From Cruorifilaria tuberocauda (taxonomy: Eukaryota; Nematoda; Chromadorea; Rhabditida; Onchocercidae), in the NCBI GenBank assembly GCA_013365365.1, contig JABVXU010000019.1:186001-250000 (forward strand): DNA of 64,000 bases, read 5' to 3'. The notes beneath the pieces were generated by a model, which saw only the letters and a program-made list of their open reading frames with translations, was not told the DNA's origin and searched no databases. This document shows positions 25,431 through 38,600 of this stretch, one piece after another. A program made the position numbers and the translations under genes. Position 1 is the first letter of the stretch; each line of letters starts with the position of its first letter.

Positions 25431-27378
25431 ATGAGTAGCTCGGAGGAAGTGTCGTGGATTACGTGGTTCTGTGGTTTACGAGGGAATGAGTTTTTCTGTG
25501 AAGTTAGTTATCAAGAATCCTGAAAAAATTTTTCGAAAATTATGAAAATTTATGAAGAGTTTGGTCTAATGCAAAAAGTGAGGAATAGATCAACCCATAG
25601 TTTACTTCAATTAGTTGCAATTAGTAACATGTTTTGTAGTTTTAATATATTACTTTTGTTTATATTCTTTCTGCTTCTGATGCTATATTAGGGAATAAGT
25701 TTAAAATCATGCACCATAAATTGGCCAGCATGCGAATCGTTATATTAAAATATTTACTACAACTTTTTTTTCCTACTAACTAATTTCTGCCAACGGAGAT
25801 ACTTATATTTACCCATCATATGTTAACATTATTGTTCTCTTTCATATATGTTTTCAGGTAGACGAAGAATACATCCAGGACAAATTTAATTTAACAGGTC
25901 TCAATGAGCAAGTTCCACACTATCGGCAAGCATTGGATATGATTTTGGACTTGGAGCCAGGTTTTTTTAGTTTCATTGTGACATAAAGTGATATAAGTTA
26001 ACTCTTAACATTTGCTAGTTAAGTAAGTGAGATCAACACATCCCTTACGCTTAAAAAAATTGTCAATTCATATCAATTATTTCTGGTATGAAAAGAATTC
26101 AGTTCGAAAAATTTTCGTTTTTCATTTTATAGCTGAAAGAAATAAAAATCCATAAAGTACAAATATAGAAGTAAGGTTGTACAAGTTAAGTAGGATTCAA
26201 TTATATTTTGTTATATTCTGGCCTTCTGATCTCCTAACCTTCACTATTCATTTCGATAAATTTTCCAGAAGCTGTGTGTCGCTTCTAAATTTGCTTTTCT
26301 AGATGATGACTTTGAAGACAATCCGAACCAGTCAGATTTAGTTGAGCAGGCTGCTGAAATGCTCTATGGACTGATTCATGCTCGCTATATTCTTACAAAT
26401 CGTGGAATACAGCAAATGATTGATAAATGGCATGATCATGATTTTGGCGTATGTCCTCGTGTTTACTGCGAAAATCAACCAATGCTACCAATAGGCGAAT
26501 ATTTATTTTCCTTTGAAATTACTGTCGTTTTACCAATAGTTATGTGTACGCTTTCTAAAATTCATTTAGATCACTTGATTACTTCAATAATTATTGCATT
26601 CCTTTCCTTCTTTTTTTCACATGCTATATTTTCATTTTGTTTATCTTTCTTTCTTTTCATGCAAAGAACTCAAATATTTGGATTATAGATACTGAAGTTT
26701 GACCCTCTGTCTTTATTTCTTCAATTAGGTTGCTGTGTTCTTTTTTATTAACATTCAGAAGCAAATATTTTAGTTATGATTTTAATAGATTAGGAAAATC
26801 CTTGCTTTTTGAACATCCATAAATTAACCCTTTTCATTTCAGGTCTTTCGGATGTACCTGGAGAATCGATGGTTAAACTGTACTGTCCTCGTTGTTGCGA
26901 TGTTTATGTGCCGAAATCTTCAAAGCATCAGAATACTGATGGCTCTTATTTTGGTACAGGATTTCCTCATATGCTTTTCTTCGTGCATCCGGAGGAAAGA
27001 CCAAAACGACCTGCAACTAGTTTTGTTCCACGGTATAAATTGTTTTCTTGAGAAGTAGAAACACTTTGGCAGATAAGTGCTATATTATCTAATAATTCGT
27101 GTCAGAGTGAATGATAATTTCGTTGAATGTGTTCGAGTAGCAGAAACTTTCGTTATCCTGGAACTGTGAAAGCATATCGAGCTGTAATAAGGGGCTTAAC
27201 ATTTAAAAAATTGATTGCTAAGAATTTAACGTAACATTGTTGTGATTTTAGATTGTATGGTTTCAAAATTCATCCCACTGCTTATGCCTTGCAATATCAA
27301 CAGAGTCAGTGCAATGGTAATGTGAACAATGGCTCGCCAACAGTAGCGCTCAACATGTCACCATTTACCGCTAAATGA
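25431..27378 (+). CDS. kin-10: Casein kinase II regulatory beta subunit
   Basis: CK2 beta dimerises, binds two catalytic alpha subunits and steers substrate choice of this constitutive Ser/Thr kinase. Five exons join in phase: 25431-25502 ([20 protein letters not shown]), 25858-25960 ([20 protein letters not shown]), 26303-26494 ([34 protein letters not shown]), 26843-27032 ([40 protein letters not shown]) and 27252-27378 ([14 protein letters not shown], ending [13 protein letters not shown]). The autophosphorylation SSSEE start, the acidic loop DDDFEDN and the zinc-finger cysteine pairs (CPRVYC and CPRCC) are visible. Near-identical to animal CK2 beta except the last 25 residues. The third intron must begin with GC (AATAG|GCGAAT). 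The frame is open upstream of the ATG, but the family start is MSSSEEVSW. Confidence 0.97.
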
Positions 27379-27786
27379 AAGGAAATGTTCGGACATGTAT
27401 ATAAAGTGTCTGGAAACTTCCTAGTGATGTCAATAATTTTGCAGTGTCATGTGTAATCCACGAGGGACATATTTAAATGTTTTATACGTTTTTAGAAAAA
27501 TCAATTTCTCTGAAATTCCAGTGCGAGTTCTACGAGTTTCTAGCATTGTCAACCACTCCATTTATTCTGGAAGTAAATTTTGAATTCATCCAAGGTGCCT
27601 ATCACTTGGAACTGATGGAGATGATCTTATGTGGATTCCTAATCCCGTCATATTAATATTTATACATGCAATACTTCTCCAAATAACTTTTGCGTTATAG
27701 TGGAACAAGAAAATATGCATCAAAAGCATTGCATTCTCACTTGTTCCTCGAGATTGTGTAAAAAATCAATAACCATTATGAGGAAG

Positions 27787-28113
27787 TTAAGTCGTACGCT
27801 TACCCTGTATAATATGTATGCGATTCGCATTAATCGGATATACGGAAAGCAAAATTTCATTGGAAATGTTTTTTCCTAAAACAACAACGAAGGGATGTTG
27901 GTATGTTAATAACATATGAATATGTTGTGAATATTTCTCTTGAAATTTATAGCACTGTAAAATTGCACAGAATATGGTACAAAACATGCAATAAATATGG
28001 TTTTATCAGACATTGAGCGAGTTGGTTTTCCTTGATGGCGGAACAGGATAGAATAGCGTACTGCTAATATAACTTGACTCAGACCTCCAGACAGAATCAT
28101 TGGCTTGAATTCT
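27787..28113 (-). pseudogene. Possible membrane-receptor fragment with frame disruption
   Basis: Two minus-strand frames read like one protein in different phases. The first, after a CCAGCAG acceptor-like site near 28.11 kb, gives FKPMILSGGLSQVILAVRYS, MSDKTIFIACFVPYSVQFYS and stops. The second, overlapping, gives MLLTYQHPFVVVLGKNISNE and ILLSVYPINANRIHIIQG. The hydrophobic stretches and the HPFVVVLGKN segment recall the end of nematode chemosensory seven-helix receptors, but this is a weak resemblance. No intron of normal length would restore one frame here, so I call it a relic. No other receptor exons were found upstream. Confidence 0.2.
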
Positions 28114-29627
28114 GCTGGAGAAAAAAGAAAAAAGTTAAAAAAGCGAAAGATTTAATGGTAGAAGCCGGAAGTCGTGCCACCTTCCTCGTATTGTCAAAAT
28201 TTTTTCTAACGTAATTTACTTAAATTTAGTGATTTACTTTGCATTGTGTAAAAGTGGGTCGTGAAAGGAACTGAAGAACTTGGGGTTGACTGAGGTTCAA
28301 CAAAGGAAATATGCGTTATAAGTCCCCAAAGAATAATTCTCAAATATAACTGGCCGTTATAGGCATAAAGTTAAAACCAGCAAATTGGGTACATTATGGT
28401 CACAAGTAATAGATAGTGTTCGATGGTATAATACAATAAAAAAACATGAAATGAATGGAACGAAAAATAGGATGAGAAGTATTACTAAATAAAATCTAAG
28501 CAACAGTCGTGCATACTGAAATCATAGAGAACTGTCCGCATTGCATATCGTCTAAAGGACGATGAAGCAATGCAAGGAAATGAAATACACCATTTTTCTT
28601 TGATACAATAATAATACAGAAGAAAAGAAAGGATAGACGGGAATCTTTTTTATCGACATGCCGAAACCCAGAATTTTACATACATGTATAAATATAGTCT
28701 TAGGAAAACAAAAAATCTTAAATTTATTTCAGAAACCCTGGATTTGTCAGTCCTAACTTGGTTCTTTAAAAGTTCAGAAGTCTATAAAATGAGACCCAAT
28801 AAGATTAGTTTGACAAGAAAAAGACTAATGATCATCGAACAAAAGGTAGTTGTCGATGAAACCAGTAAGCAAAATAATAAGAAAATTATAGTATAAAGCA
28901 CAATAAATGAAAGAGTCAAAAAATTTTTTTATAATTTTATTTGTTTTTCTAATGGAAAAAGAAAAAAACTGCAAATAAATCAAATAAGCACAAATAAGAT
29001 TAAACTGAAAAAATAAAACAAGTAAAATAACCAGAAATTATAAGAGACTATGGAACAAAAACATCGATTTAGTTAAACTTTTCTCATCAGATGAGGATTT
29101 CGTTATGCCGAGTGATTCTCTCCATTAATAACTATCTCAGAAAATCAAAAAAGATTCAAGAAAATATTTGATTTGTCTGAAATTCTTAAATATAGACAAT
29201 ATTCATGATAACAACACTAGAAGATAGTAGGAAAAATGATAAAAATAAAATAAAATTTGAATAAAACTTCAAATTACATTTATACAGAAGGATATTCGAA
29301 GTAGAAGGGAGTTAACATTGATCATGAGAATAAAAAAGATGAGATATGGAGAATATAAGATATGGAGAGATGAAGACGAGATCTTTGAAAACCTATTTTA
29401 AGTTGGCATTCCATGAAATTAAAAAAAATTCAATTTTTTAAAAATTTGGAAATCCAAACAAGAAAAAGAGAAACTGTCAATAATTATCAAATAGAATATA
29501 GAATCAAACCGATGAAAACAATACAAAAAAAGTTTTTTTGGACTTTCTCACGTTAATATCCAAAATTGTTTCATAAATATATTGCATCGATAATTTTGTC
29601 GCAAGCGCATTACCCTGCATTGGATGG
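28114..29627. other. Intergenic stretch, no gene recognised
   Basis: Very AT-rich, with A-rich stretches on the plus strand around 28.4-29.5 kb. The plus-strand frame at 28684-28896 is Lys/Leu/Ile-rich with no motif. Nothing supportable is seen. Confidence 0.5.
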
Positions 29628-32600
29628 TCAAGATGAAGCAGTACCAGAACGATAGTTCATTCGCACGACTGATTGTTCTAAACTCGATTTATCCGAATGA
29701 TGTCGACCCGTACACCCAATTGAACCATGCATGCGACGGCTAGCCTTACGGCGCTGCTGCATAGTAACTTTACTTGCAAATTGCTGTTGTTCCATTGCAT
29801 TCTTCTCCTTAGTAAGAATTTCAAATGATCCTGACGAAGAATCAACATGTGGTCTGAAAAATGAAAAATAGGAAGATAACCAAAAACTATTAATATTATC
29901 TTAGTCATAAAGACAACCATTGATATTATCATAATAAAGAGGTATCTTCAGAATAATTTAACATAGCACTTGCTATTTTGAAGAATACCACTACTAGATT
30001 CAGAGTTTTCCGGCAATTTCTAAAGTACGCATCTCTACATGAATCATTCGGTTGAGTTAACGTATTACAGTCCCCGAGTGGAATGATTTTGGAAAAAATC
30101 CTCACTTTTCATCATCAGATTTTATCTGCCGCTGCTCTGGAGGACGTTCATTCGAAATTTGCTCGCTACTTTCTGGAGTTACTTGGTTATCAACAAACAT
30201 AGATAATGCAGTGCCAGATTCCACTTCCGATGGCAGTATATTTTCTATGAAGTCCTGAATTTTCAAGAAATTGCCTATTTTTTTCATTTGCTAATTTATT
30301 TAAACAAAAAAACAAACATTTATGAGCACTAACAATGGTACTTTTTAGAGTTTCTTCATCGCTAGCTACATTTGTTACTTCATTCTCATGGTCGACCAAT
30401 GTATTTCTTTGGCTGCAATGGAATCCACTACGTTTAAATAAAATTTTAAAGTTAATATTTCAAAAATAAATTAATTACAACTCGAAAAAAAACCTCATGT
30501 AATTCCCTACGTAACTCGGTTCGTTAAGCGGAAAAGCGGCAGCTGTTTCCAATTCCATTTCAGATTCCGTATCAAGCAGTAGCGAAACACTTCCTCCCAT
30601 AAGATCATATTCTTCCTTATTTGATTGCAGCGAACCCGCCAGTAAATGTTTGCTCGTTAGTGCAACATCACCAGAGCTTATCGTGACTGGCGAACCAGCT
30701 TCTGAGTGCGCTAGGATGCTCAGCTGTGCATTTGAACTAGAAATTATACTGTAAAAATTGTTTTTGAAAAAAAAAAACAAAAACAGTAAATGAATCACCC
30801 CACTGATGACCCAATGCTGACATTAATTGGTCCAACATCAAGAAATGCTTTTAGATCACGATTGCCATCCAATTCATAGCAACCATCAACAAATGCCTGA
30901 CGAATTGCATCAAAAACCATCTGATTATGAACGGAATGAGCTGTATTTGATAAAGTGAATGGTTCTGCAAATAAGTACCAAGATATGAACAAAATATATG
31001 AAAATTTCCGCAAATATTATCTTACAGCCCATATATTTTTCAATAATGCTTATTCATTTAGTTCTACTTCTGTTACAAAGTTACTTTATAATTTCAGTTG
31101 AGAAAATCTTGCATTAGTCACTATTTTAATAACTAGAAGTTTTCGTAAGTTAAACTCTGTGTTCATTTTTCCATTATTGTCCTTCATTTATAGTTTTAAA
31201 ATCTTTTTATCCTATAGTCAAATTTCGTTTTCATTATTTCATATCTCAGTTCGTTTCAAATTAGCAATTGTGTTACATCTGCCATGTTTTCTTGCCAATA
31301 ATAAATTAAATGAACGAGATTTCAGGTACACCTATTGATTTTGTTTGTTCGATGTATTATTTTTTTTTCTAGATATATAATATGATGGAAATAGTCGATT
31401 TTTGGAATTAGAATTTTCATCGTTTTAAAATTTAGTTTTGAATTGGATTCATTCTAAAATTTGCATTGTCAATTTACGGCATAACAGGCACGACATAATT
31501 TCGCTTTAGAATACAACTCAATTAATTACAACCTTCAATGCAAATGCAATTCCACTGAGCAATATTGCTATTATAAGGCGAGGGTTGTCGTGCAACAACT
31601 GTACGTTCTGTTTTGCTACCCAAACGTACTGATATCGCATCTTTCAAATAGCTGAATAGGATTTTCAAAAATTAATTAAACGTTTGCAAACTTTATTGCA
31701 ACAAGAAAAACTAAACTTAAATAATCTACACACATCTATCTTTTTTAATTAAAACTTTGCAAACAGTCAAACACATAATGCGAAGTCTCAAATTACATAA
31801 ATCTACTCAAATATTTGGAACTTACTCAAATTTGAATGCATAATATTCGAGAAAACCAATAAGCAATTCACCAAGCGTTATCGTTTCGTTCGTTACCCAT
31901 CCTGGTGGGGGATCTAGATGAGTTGCAACATTAAGCGAACGTACATCAGCACTTGCACTAAATCGCTTTGGATATACTACCTGCAGCGATGGTAGAATTG
32001 GCTGCTTCAAGCCACCTAGAATTCATTAAAGAATATAGGATGCATAGAAGAATTAAGGAAGACTTTCGCTTCTATTTCATCCAATGAATTTTAATTTATT
32101 AAAGAGAATGATCGATGTAAAAGTTTGGTTTCGAACAAAATTCACATAATGATGTTTTTTACAGCAGTAGCAAAATGACTAAATTAACTAGGAGCTTAAT
32201 CCACAACGAAATCAAATGAATAATAGAGGATTTAGAAAACCTTTCTGAATGTTAATGCAACTAATATTAACCAAAAAACGACCATAGAAAGGCAGATAGG
32301 AAATATTAAAAACAAAGTTTAACTTCAACCGGCTTAGATGTAGCAGAATAGTTGTTTTAGACTTGAACAAATTATAAAGTTTTTTTCTTCTTGGACAATA
32401 GATCTTTTAATAGATAATCAATATATCACTAAGATAGTTCATAAGATAGTTTTGGAGCCGACTTAGCAGTGTTACAGTAAAAACTTACATTGCAAATAGT
32501 GAATAACCATTAAAACAAGCGAATAAGATGTAAAAGAGGAACGATTCGCATCGTTAATATCTCTTCGCTTTGCCCATTCTTTGACAACACTAACCAATGG

Positions 32601-35600
32601 TCGAACTCTCCAGTCAACTAAGATTTTGAATTAGTTATAAAAAATATGATAAATGTTCTGAATTAGAAATACCGCTGCTTGGATATAACAACTTTCCTAA
32701 CATTATTTCAAATCTGTTTTATGATATTTCATTTCCATCTTCCTAATTTAAGTGTGAAAGATTAACTACAACGACTTCTCATTAATCTCAAAAATGTGCA
32801 CGTAAAGAAAAGCAGATACAGCAGAAATAATAAATGAAGAAAATAGAACTTACATGAAGAATAATAACAGAGTAAATGCGTATTGCGTATAGCAACCGAA
32901 TTATTAGCATTCAAATCAACGGTGATATCAGTGAAGGGTTCGTAAAAACGTATGCGCAAAATAGGCACTTTAGCAAGAATAAGTTGCATGTGTGAAACCC
33001 ATTTCGTTTCAGCTAGAGCACTCTGGATCATATTTAGCACTACAACCGCATCTGTTCGTTGATCTAACTGAAAACATTTTATTTTACTGAACTTCATTTT
33101 AAGCTTCAAAAGAATATAATTCTATCTAATTTATGATTGAACTACAAAAGATAAAATGGATTTTGAAATAAGATTATGACCAGTTATCCTGATAACCTCA
33201 AAAATACATCATTTTTGATGAATATGATTAAAACGAGTCCTGAAAATTTTCATACACTCTTTTTTCATAAAGTAAAATCATAATGTAAAATGGTTACTTT
33301 CAAATAACTTTCAACTAACATCTTTATTTGTTATCATTAAACATAAATCCATATCGGAGCTATTTGTGCCAAAACCATTCAATGATGAACCTACCACGTA
33401 CAAACCACACACTGCAAAACATTTAAATTATGGTCAAGTAACTCAACAATTTACCAATATCGAAGAATGTACCGCTTCAAAATTTGACTAACAAAAAATG
33501 ACAAAGTGAATGACCTCAATCACTGCAGATACTTCAGTAGAATCAATTTAAATACGACAACAATCATCCGTTTCAAACACGTACTAGGAAAAACTGGTGA
33601 AATAGCATAGTAAAGGACATCGCGAAGATGAAGCTTGCGATTGAGAACACCTTCTGTTTGTGTGATTGCCTTATGGAAATACCAAATTTCTTCACTAAGA
33701 ACATCCAGTTTTGATAATTCAAAATCGCCATTATTGATAATAATTGATTCTGATGGTCCTGGCACTGGAGTAGATGCCTCGCCTAGAAAAAGGAATTGGA
33801 AAAGAAAGCTGAACAAACTGATATTTGGAGTACGTGAAGTTTCATCATTTCATTGACAATTTTGAAAAATAATCTGTTATGAAATTGTCGACTTCATGTT
33901 TGAAAAGGTTATGATAATACAACAAACTCGAAAAATTCAGTATGTCGGCATCGGCAGTTTGTATTGTATCATGTTGTGTTGATTCCTCCGTTATGCTACC
34001 AGATGGTGAAATCGATCTTTCAGTGATCTTTTTACCTTCAATAAAAACATATTGCAGGTGTCTGTGACAAATATTAGTTTAAATATCATGATCGTTCGTT
34101 TTGACATTAATTTCTCCTAAAATAACGAGATTCAGATGAAATTTCTAAGAAGTTTTAGCTTTTTTAAAATAATCATATCTTATTGAACTTCAATGAATAT
34201 ATTATGTCATAAAATTAAAACATTAATAAGCTTTCATCATTGCAGGTGATGTACTTACGGATATATCACCAGCTTAAATAAAGTATATGTTTCAGTAATG
34301 CTTGCAACATCAAGATCTATCAAATCATGCTCAATGAAAGGATCACTGTTTCGTACACCACATCTTTTAAAATAATTCTATCGAAGACAGCCCTCTCTAG
34401 AAGAATCTCGAAATCTTTCCGATTAATTTCAATTTACTAGCTAAGAAAAAAGTTTTTAATGTGCTAAACATTTTCTATAGAAATTTAAGTATTACATATC
34501 AAACAAGAAATCAAATTAACAGATTACATGATGGAAAATATAAAAATGAGGCAAGTATTGTAATTACATTTCCCAATTTCAGCCACCATTGAATGAGAAA
34601 GGAAAAAAATTATGGAAAAACCTGCAAAAATACCGGCAAATCAATCAGATTGATGGAACTAAGTCGTAATATGTATAATTTAAGAATTCAGCAGTTTCAG
34701 CTGAAAGCTCACCACAATACCGAAAATAACTCGTCGTGAAGATGCTTTCGGTTTTTATGTCCAAACAATAGCGAAAGCTGGTAGAGGCTTGTTACTGTAA
34801 GTGGCTGACAATAAGTGGTAAGATAATTCAAAGGCCGCCGAAAAAAGAAGGCGGTGAATAATGCTTTTGTCTTTTATGAAAAGTTGATATAGTTCATCCA
34901 ATAATAAGATGAAGATGGGAAATAAGTACTCAAATTGTCAGGGAAATAAATGAAAGATGGCTTCCATAAACTTTGTGTTCCATTTTAAATTTTGAATTCA
35001 GATTATTGGGACAATCTAAAGCTTTGTCCAGAATATATATTGAACTAAAATGCAAACGATACTCAACTTCAATTATCCAAACAATTTTGATTTCTTATGA
35101 ACTGTTTTGGATAAATATAAAATAAATTTATCAAGCAATAGATCAAGAATTATAGATTCTTTTATCCAGAATTAGTCACAATCCAGTGACATTTCGAGAA
35201 CCTTATCTTCATCAAAAACTAACAAAATTAAGTGAAACATGCAGAGAAACTAAGACCTGAGGACTACTGAACTCTAAATTTAGCCAATGCTATATGTTAA
35301 TGTTATAGGTTAATACAACTTATTCAATTTGTCTTCATTTTTCCTTTCCTCCCGTGGATCATTGCATATAAAGTGTTTGCAGACTTCGAACCGAGCAAGC
35401 ATTTGCTTGGAAAAAAGTACTGGCCACTTAGCTATTCATGTGGGAAACAGTGAACTCAAACATAAGTACTAAAATATTTGATGGTCGAAAAAGAATTTTA
35501 GTAAATATATCTGAAAACATAATACAATCAGCGTTGAATTTTTCTACCGATTATCGAATAGCATTTTCCTAATTTCCATAGCTCTTCCTTTAAATTCACT

Positions 35601-38600
35601 ATTCTATAAGAGCTATCATGCTGCACTTTATTTCAGTGCAAATAATGTATAAGAGTTTCAGTTTGTACATTTCTCACTTTCTAATAAGCCACTATCTAAT
35701 ATAGTCTTTGTTTTATATCATCGTCTCACTATCAGCAGAATCCTATCTAGATCAGTTTCTAATGACAGAGAATTTGAATAGTATGAATCAAAAAAACTAT
35801 GCATGCATGATTGTGTCACCATAAATTCATGGATTATAATCCTCGCTTTTCCATTAGATGACTTTGATTAATTTGGGTTTTTAAATCCGGTATAGTTTAA
35901 ATATTACGATAAGCAAACAAGTATGGGATGGTCCGACTCGTGTAAACGATTAAAAAACATACGTTTGAATCAAGATTAAAAGTCAAGAGATAATAATTGA
36001 ACTGCATGCTCAAATTTATCCTCAAAACTTTTAATGATTTAACGATTCAATTTCATTTTTAGGCCTCTTTCATTCTAATTAGTGAGTTTAATTCCAATTC
36101 GGTGAATGATAGAAATACCAATACATTTTGTACCATAACGTCTATTACTGTTTTAACTACTGAAATAAATGTAAGTAAAAATCAACCTTCTCCACAAACT
36201 GCAACATGTTCACAAAATAAACCCGTTAGTTGTTCGACATCTTGTGCAGTTTTTTGCGTTTTCTCAACACTTCTTTGTGGGCTATGATTTCTTTCAAGTC
36301 TTTCCTCTTTTTTCGTACTGTCAGTTGTTCCCACCTGAAATAACAGCTAGGCTAACAGCTCCAAAGCGTTCATAGTTGAAACCACTTTAACTACCTCCAC
36401 TTCACTTTATCAAACAAAATTTTTTTCTTAGTGAAAATTGGTAATGCTAAATTCTCCAAGAATCAAACAGTTAGTAATGAACCTAATCTTGTTAAGTTGT
36501 TACATTAAGTTTCTGGGGTTAAAACATCAGTAGTTATACTTTTCTTTCCAACAACTGCAATGCGAATAAGATCCTAATCTAAAATTCAAATAAAGTCGTC
36601 CTGCAAGTACTATCATTTATAATTCCAGAAAGAATTCAATTTTACTACTGATTAAGTGATAAGTTAATTTTGGAGAACGAAATTCATCATTAATTAGTTA
36701 TTCAAAGTATTGAATTTATTCCTTCTTGCTCGAGGTATAATTTATGCTTTTTAAATGAAACACAAATTAATCCAGTAGAAGTTCAAATTCAAAACAAACA
36801 GCTCAGTTCTCTTTTCCACACTTCATGTTTCTTACAATACATTTTATCTGCCTTTAACAGGGCTTTTTTAAACGACACTCTACGCTTCTCCTCTTACCAT
36901 AATCTTTAGAAGGATCTACGTCAGGCAAATAGGTAAACCAACCTCAGTACTGTCAATATCAACAAATTCTCGATGACTTTTCAAAGCTAGATACACTGGT
37001 GGGGAATTACGAGATCTGTTTGAAGCATTACGCTTTACATTACGATGCAATGAACAATCAGGAACCGCAGTTCCTCTTTTGTCATCGGATGTTATCAAGT
37101 TGAACGAATTTTCCATGTTTCCATCATGATAAGTCAAATTATTTTTATTGTGCGAAATAAACGCTGGAAAAATCAAATAAAGATTATGTATTATTGAAAA
37201 AGGACCACAACCGATTACGAATATTGCTGCCTAAATTAATCATTTCAAATGAACCTTGGAAATCGTTATATTATCAAAAAAAGCGCTTTAATTCATTGAA
37301 ATTTTCAGAATATAGGCTTTTTATTCAAATATTCAAAATGTAAAAACTTGCACGATCTGTTCGCAGATCTGTAGACATTGGTCATTCTTGGAGTGGAATG
37401 TCTGTTGTTATACTGAGAACGATCACGACTGCGATCCATATTATTCACATAGAATCTTAACTCCGTTGATTAATTAAGCAAGACGTGCAAAAAAGTACCG
37501 TAAAAATCTCTCCCTAGCTCTAAAATAAGAAAACTCTTGGGAACTTAAACTCTTCTTTCTTAACGAATTTTTACTTATTTGAACCCCATCTAATATCAGA
37601 TCTATCTAACTGTGAAAATTTCCAACTATTTTGTAACATAGAGAATTCTCTAAAAAACTATTTCTTTAAAACTCACACTCGTTATTAAATAAGAGTTGCA
37701 ATAATATTTCTAAGAGAGGACCGCTAAAGATCTTGTTCCAGACAATTTTGAAAAAATCGGGAGAATCTTCAGCCATATTATCATAAAGTGCAGAAAACAC
37801 TTATCTGGGACTCATAGCCTCAATGACAGATATATAAAAATTATCAAATGACTGAAAATCTACTTGTCATAATTGTTCCGCTCTCGACTACGAACAAAGC
37901 CATCACTGGTCGAGAAAGGACGTGCAGAGTAATTCTTTGATGAAGGAGCATTTTGTGAATGTTTGCGCCAGTTATTGTCAATTAACTGATGATATGCAGG
38001 CATTGGAGGAGGTAAGCCTGCAAATATTCGTGGGATACATCCTAGTTATTCAATACATCACGTTCTTCTCTTAGTCGGCACATAATAAGCCTTTTTAAAG
38101 GAGTTGAATATGCTAATTTCAAAGCCTTCTTTAAAAATATATACTAGTTGATTAAACTAATTCTATTTCAGTGACCCGTCTAAAAAAATGTTGTCTCACA
38201 CAGGATTTCTGGATATTGCTTCAATATTTTGATGTGATTTAATTTTTCGATTCATAAAATAGTAAGAAATAATTCTTAGAAACGCTTCTCTTATTTTCAC
38301 TCATCCATCATCCAGTCCTCTTACCATCTAATTGTTTTATGAAAACAGAAATTAATGAAAACAATAGCAACATTCAATCAGCAGAACAGATACGATTGTT
38401 TTTTCCAGATGCTGATCCGTGCATATTATTTGCAATCTTTATTTTCCTTAATCAACTAAAAGCTCCAAATTCAAGTTTGAAAAACTGGATGTAAATTTTC
38501 AAGGAAATTTTAATATTATTGAGTATGAGTACGGAGCGATTGAATTAGGATAAAGGAAACAGAAATTTAAGACAAATGAAAAAGATAATGAAATATTTTG

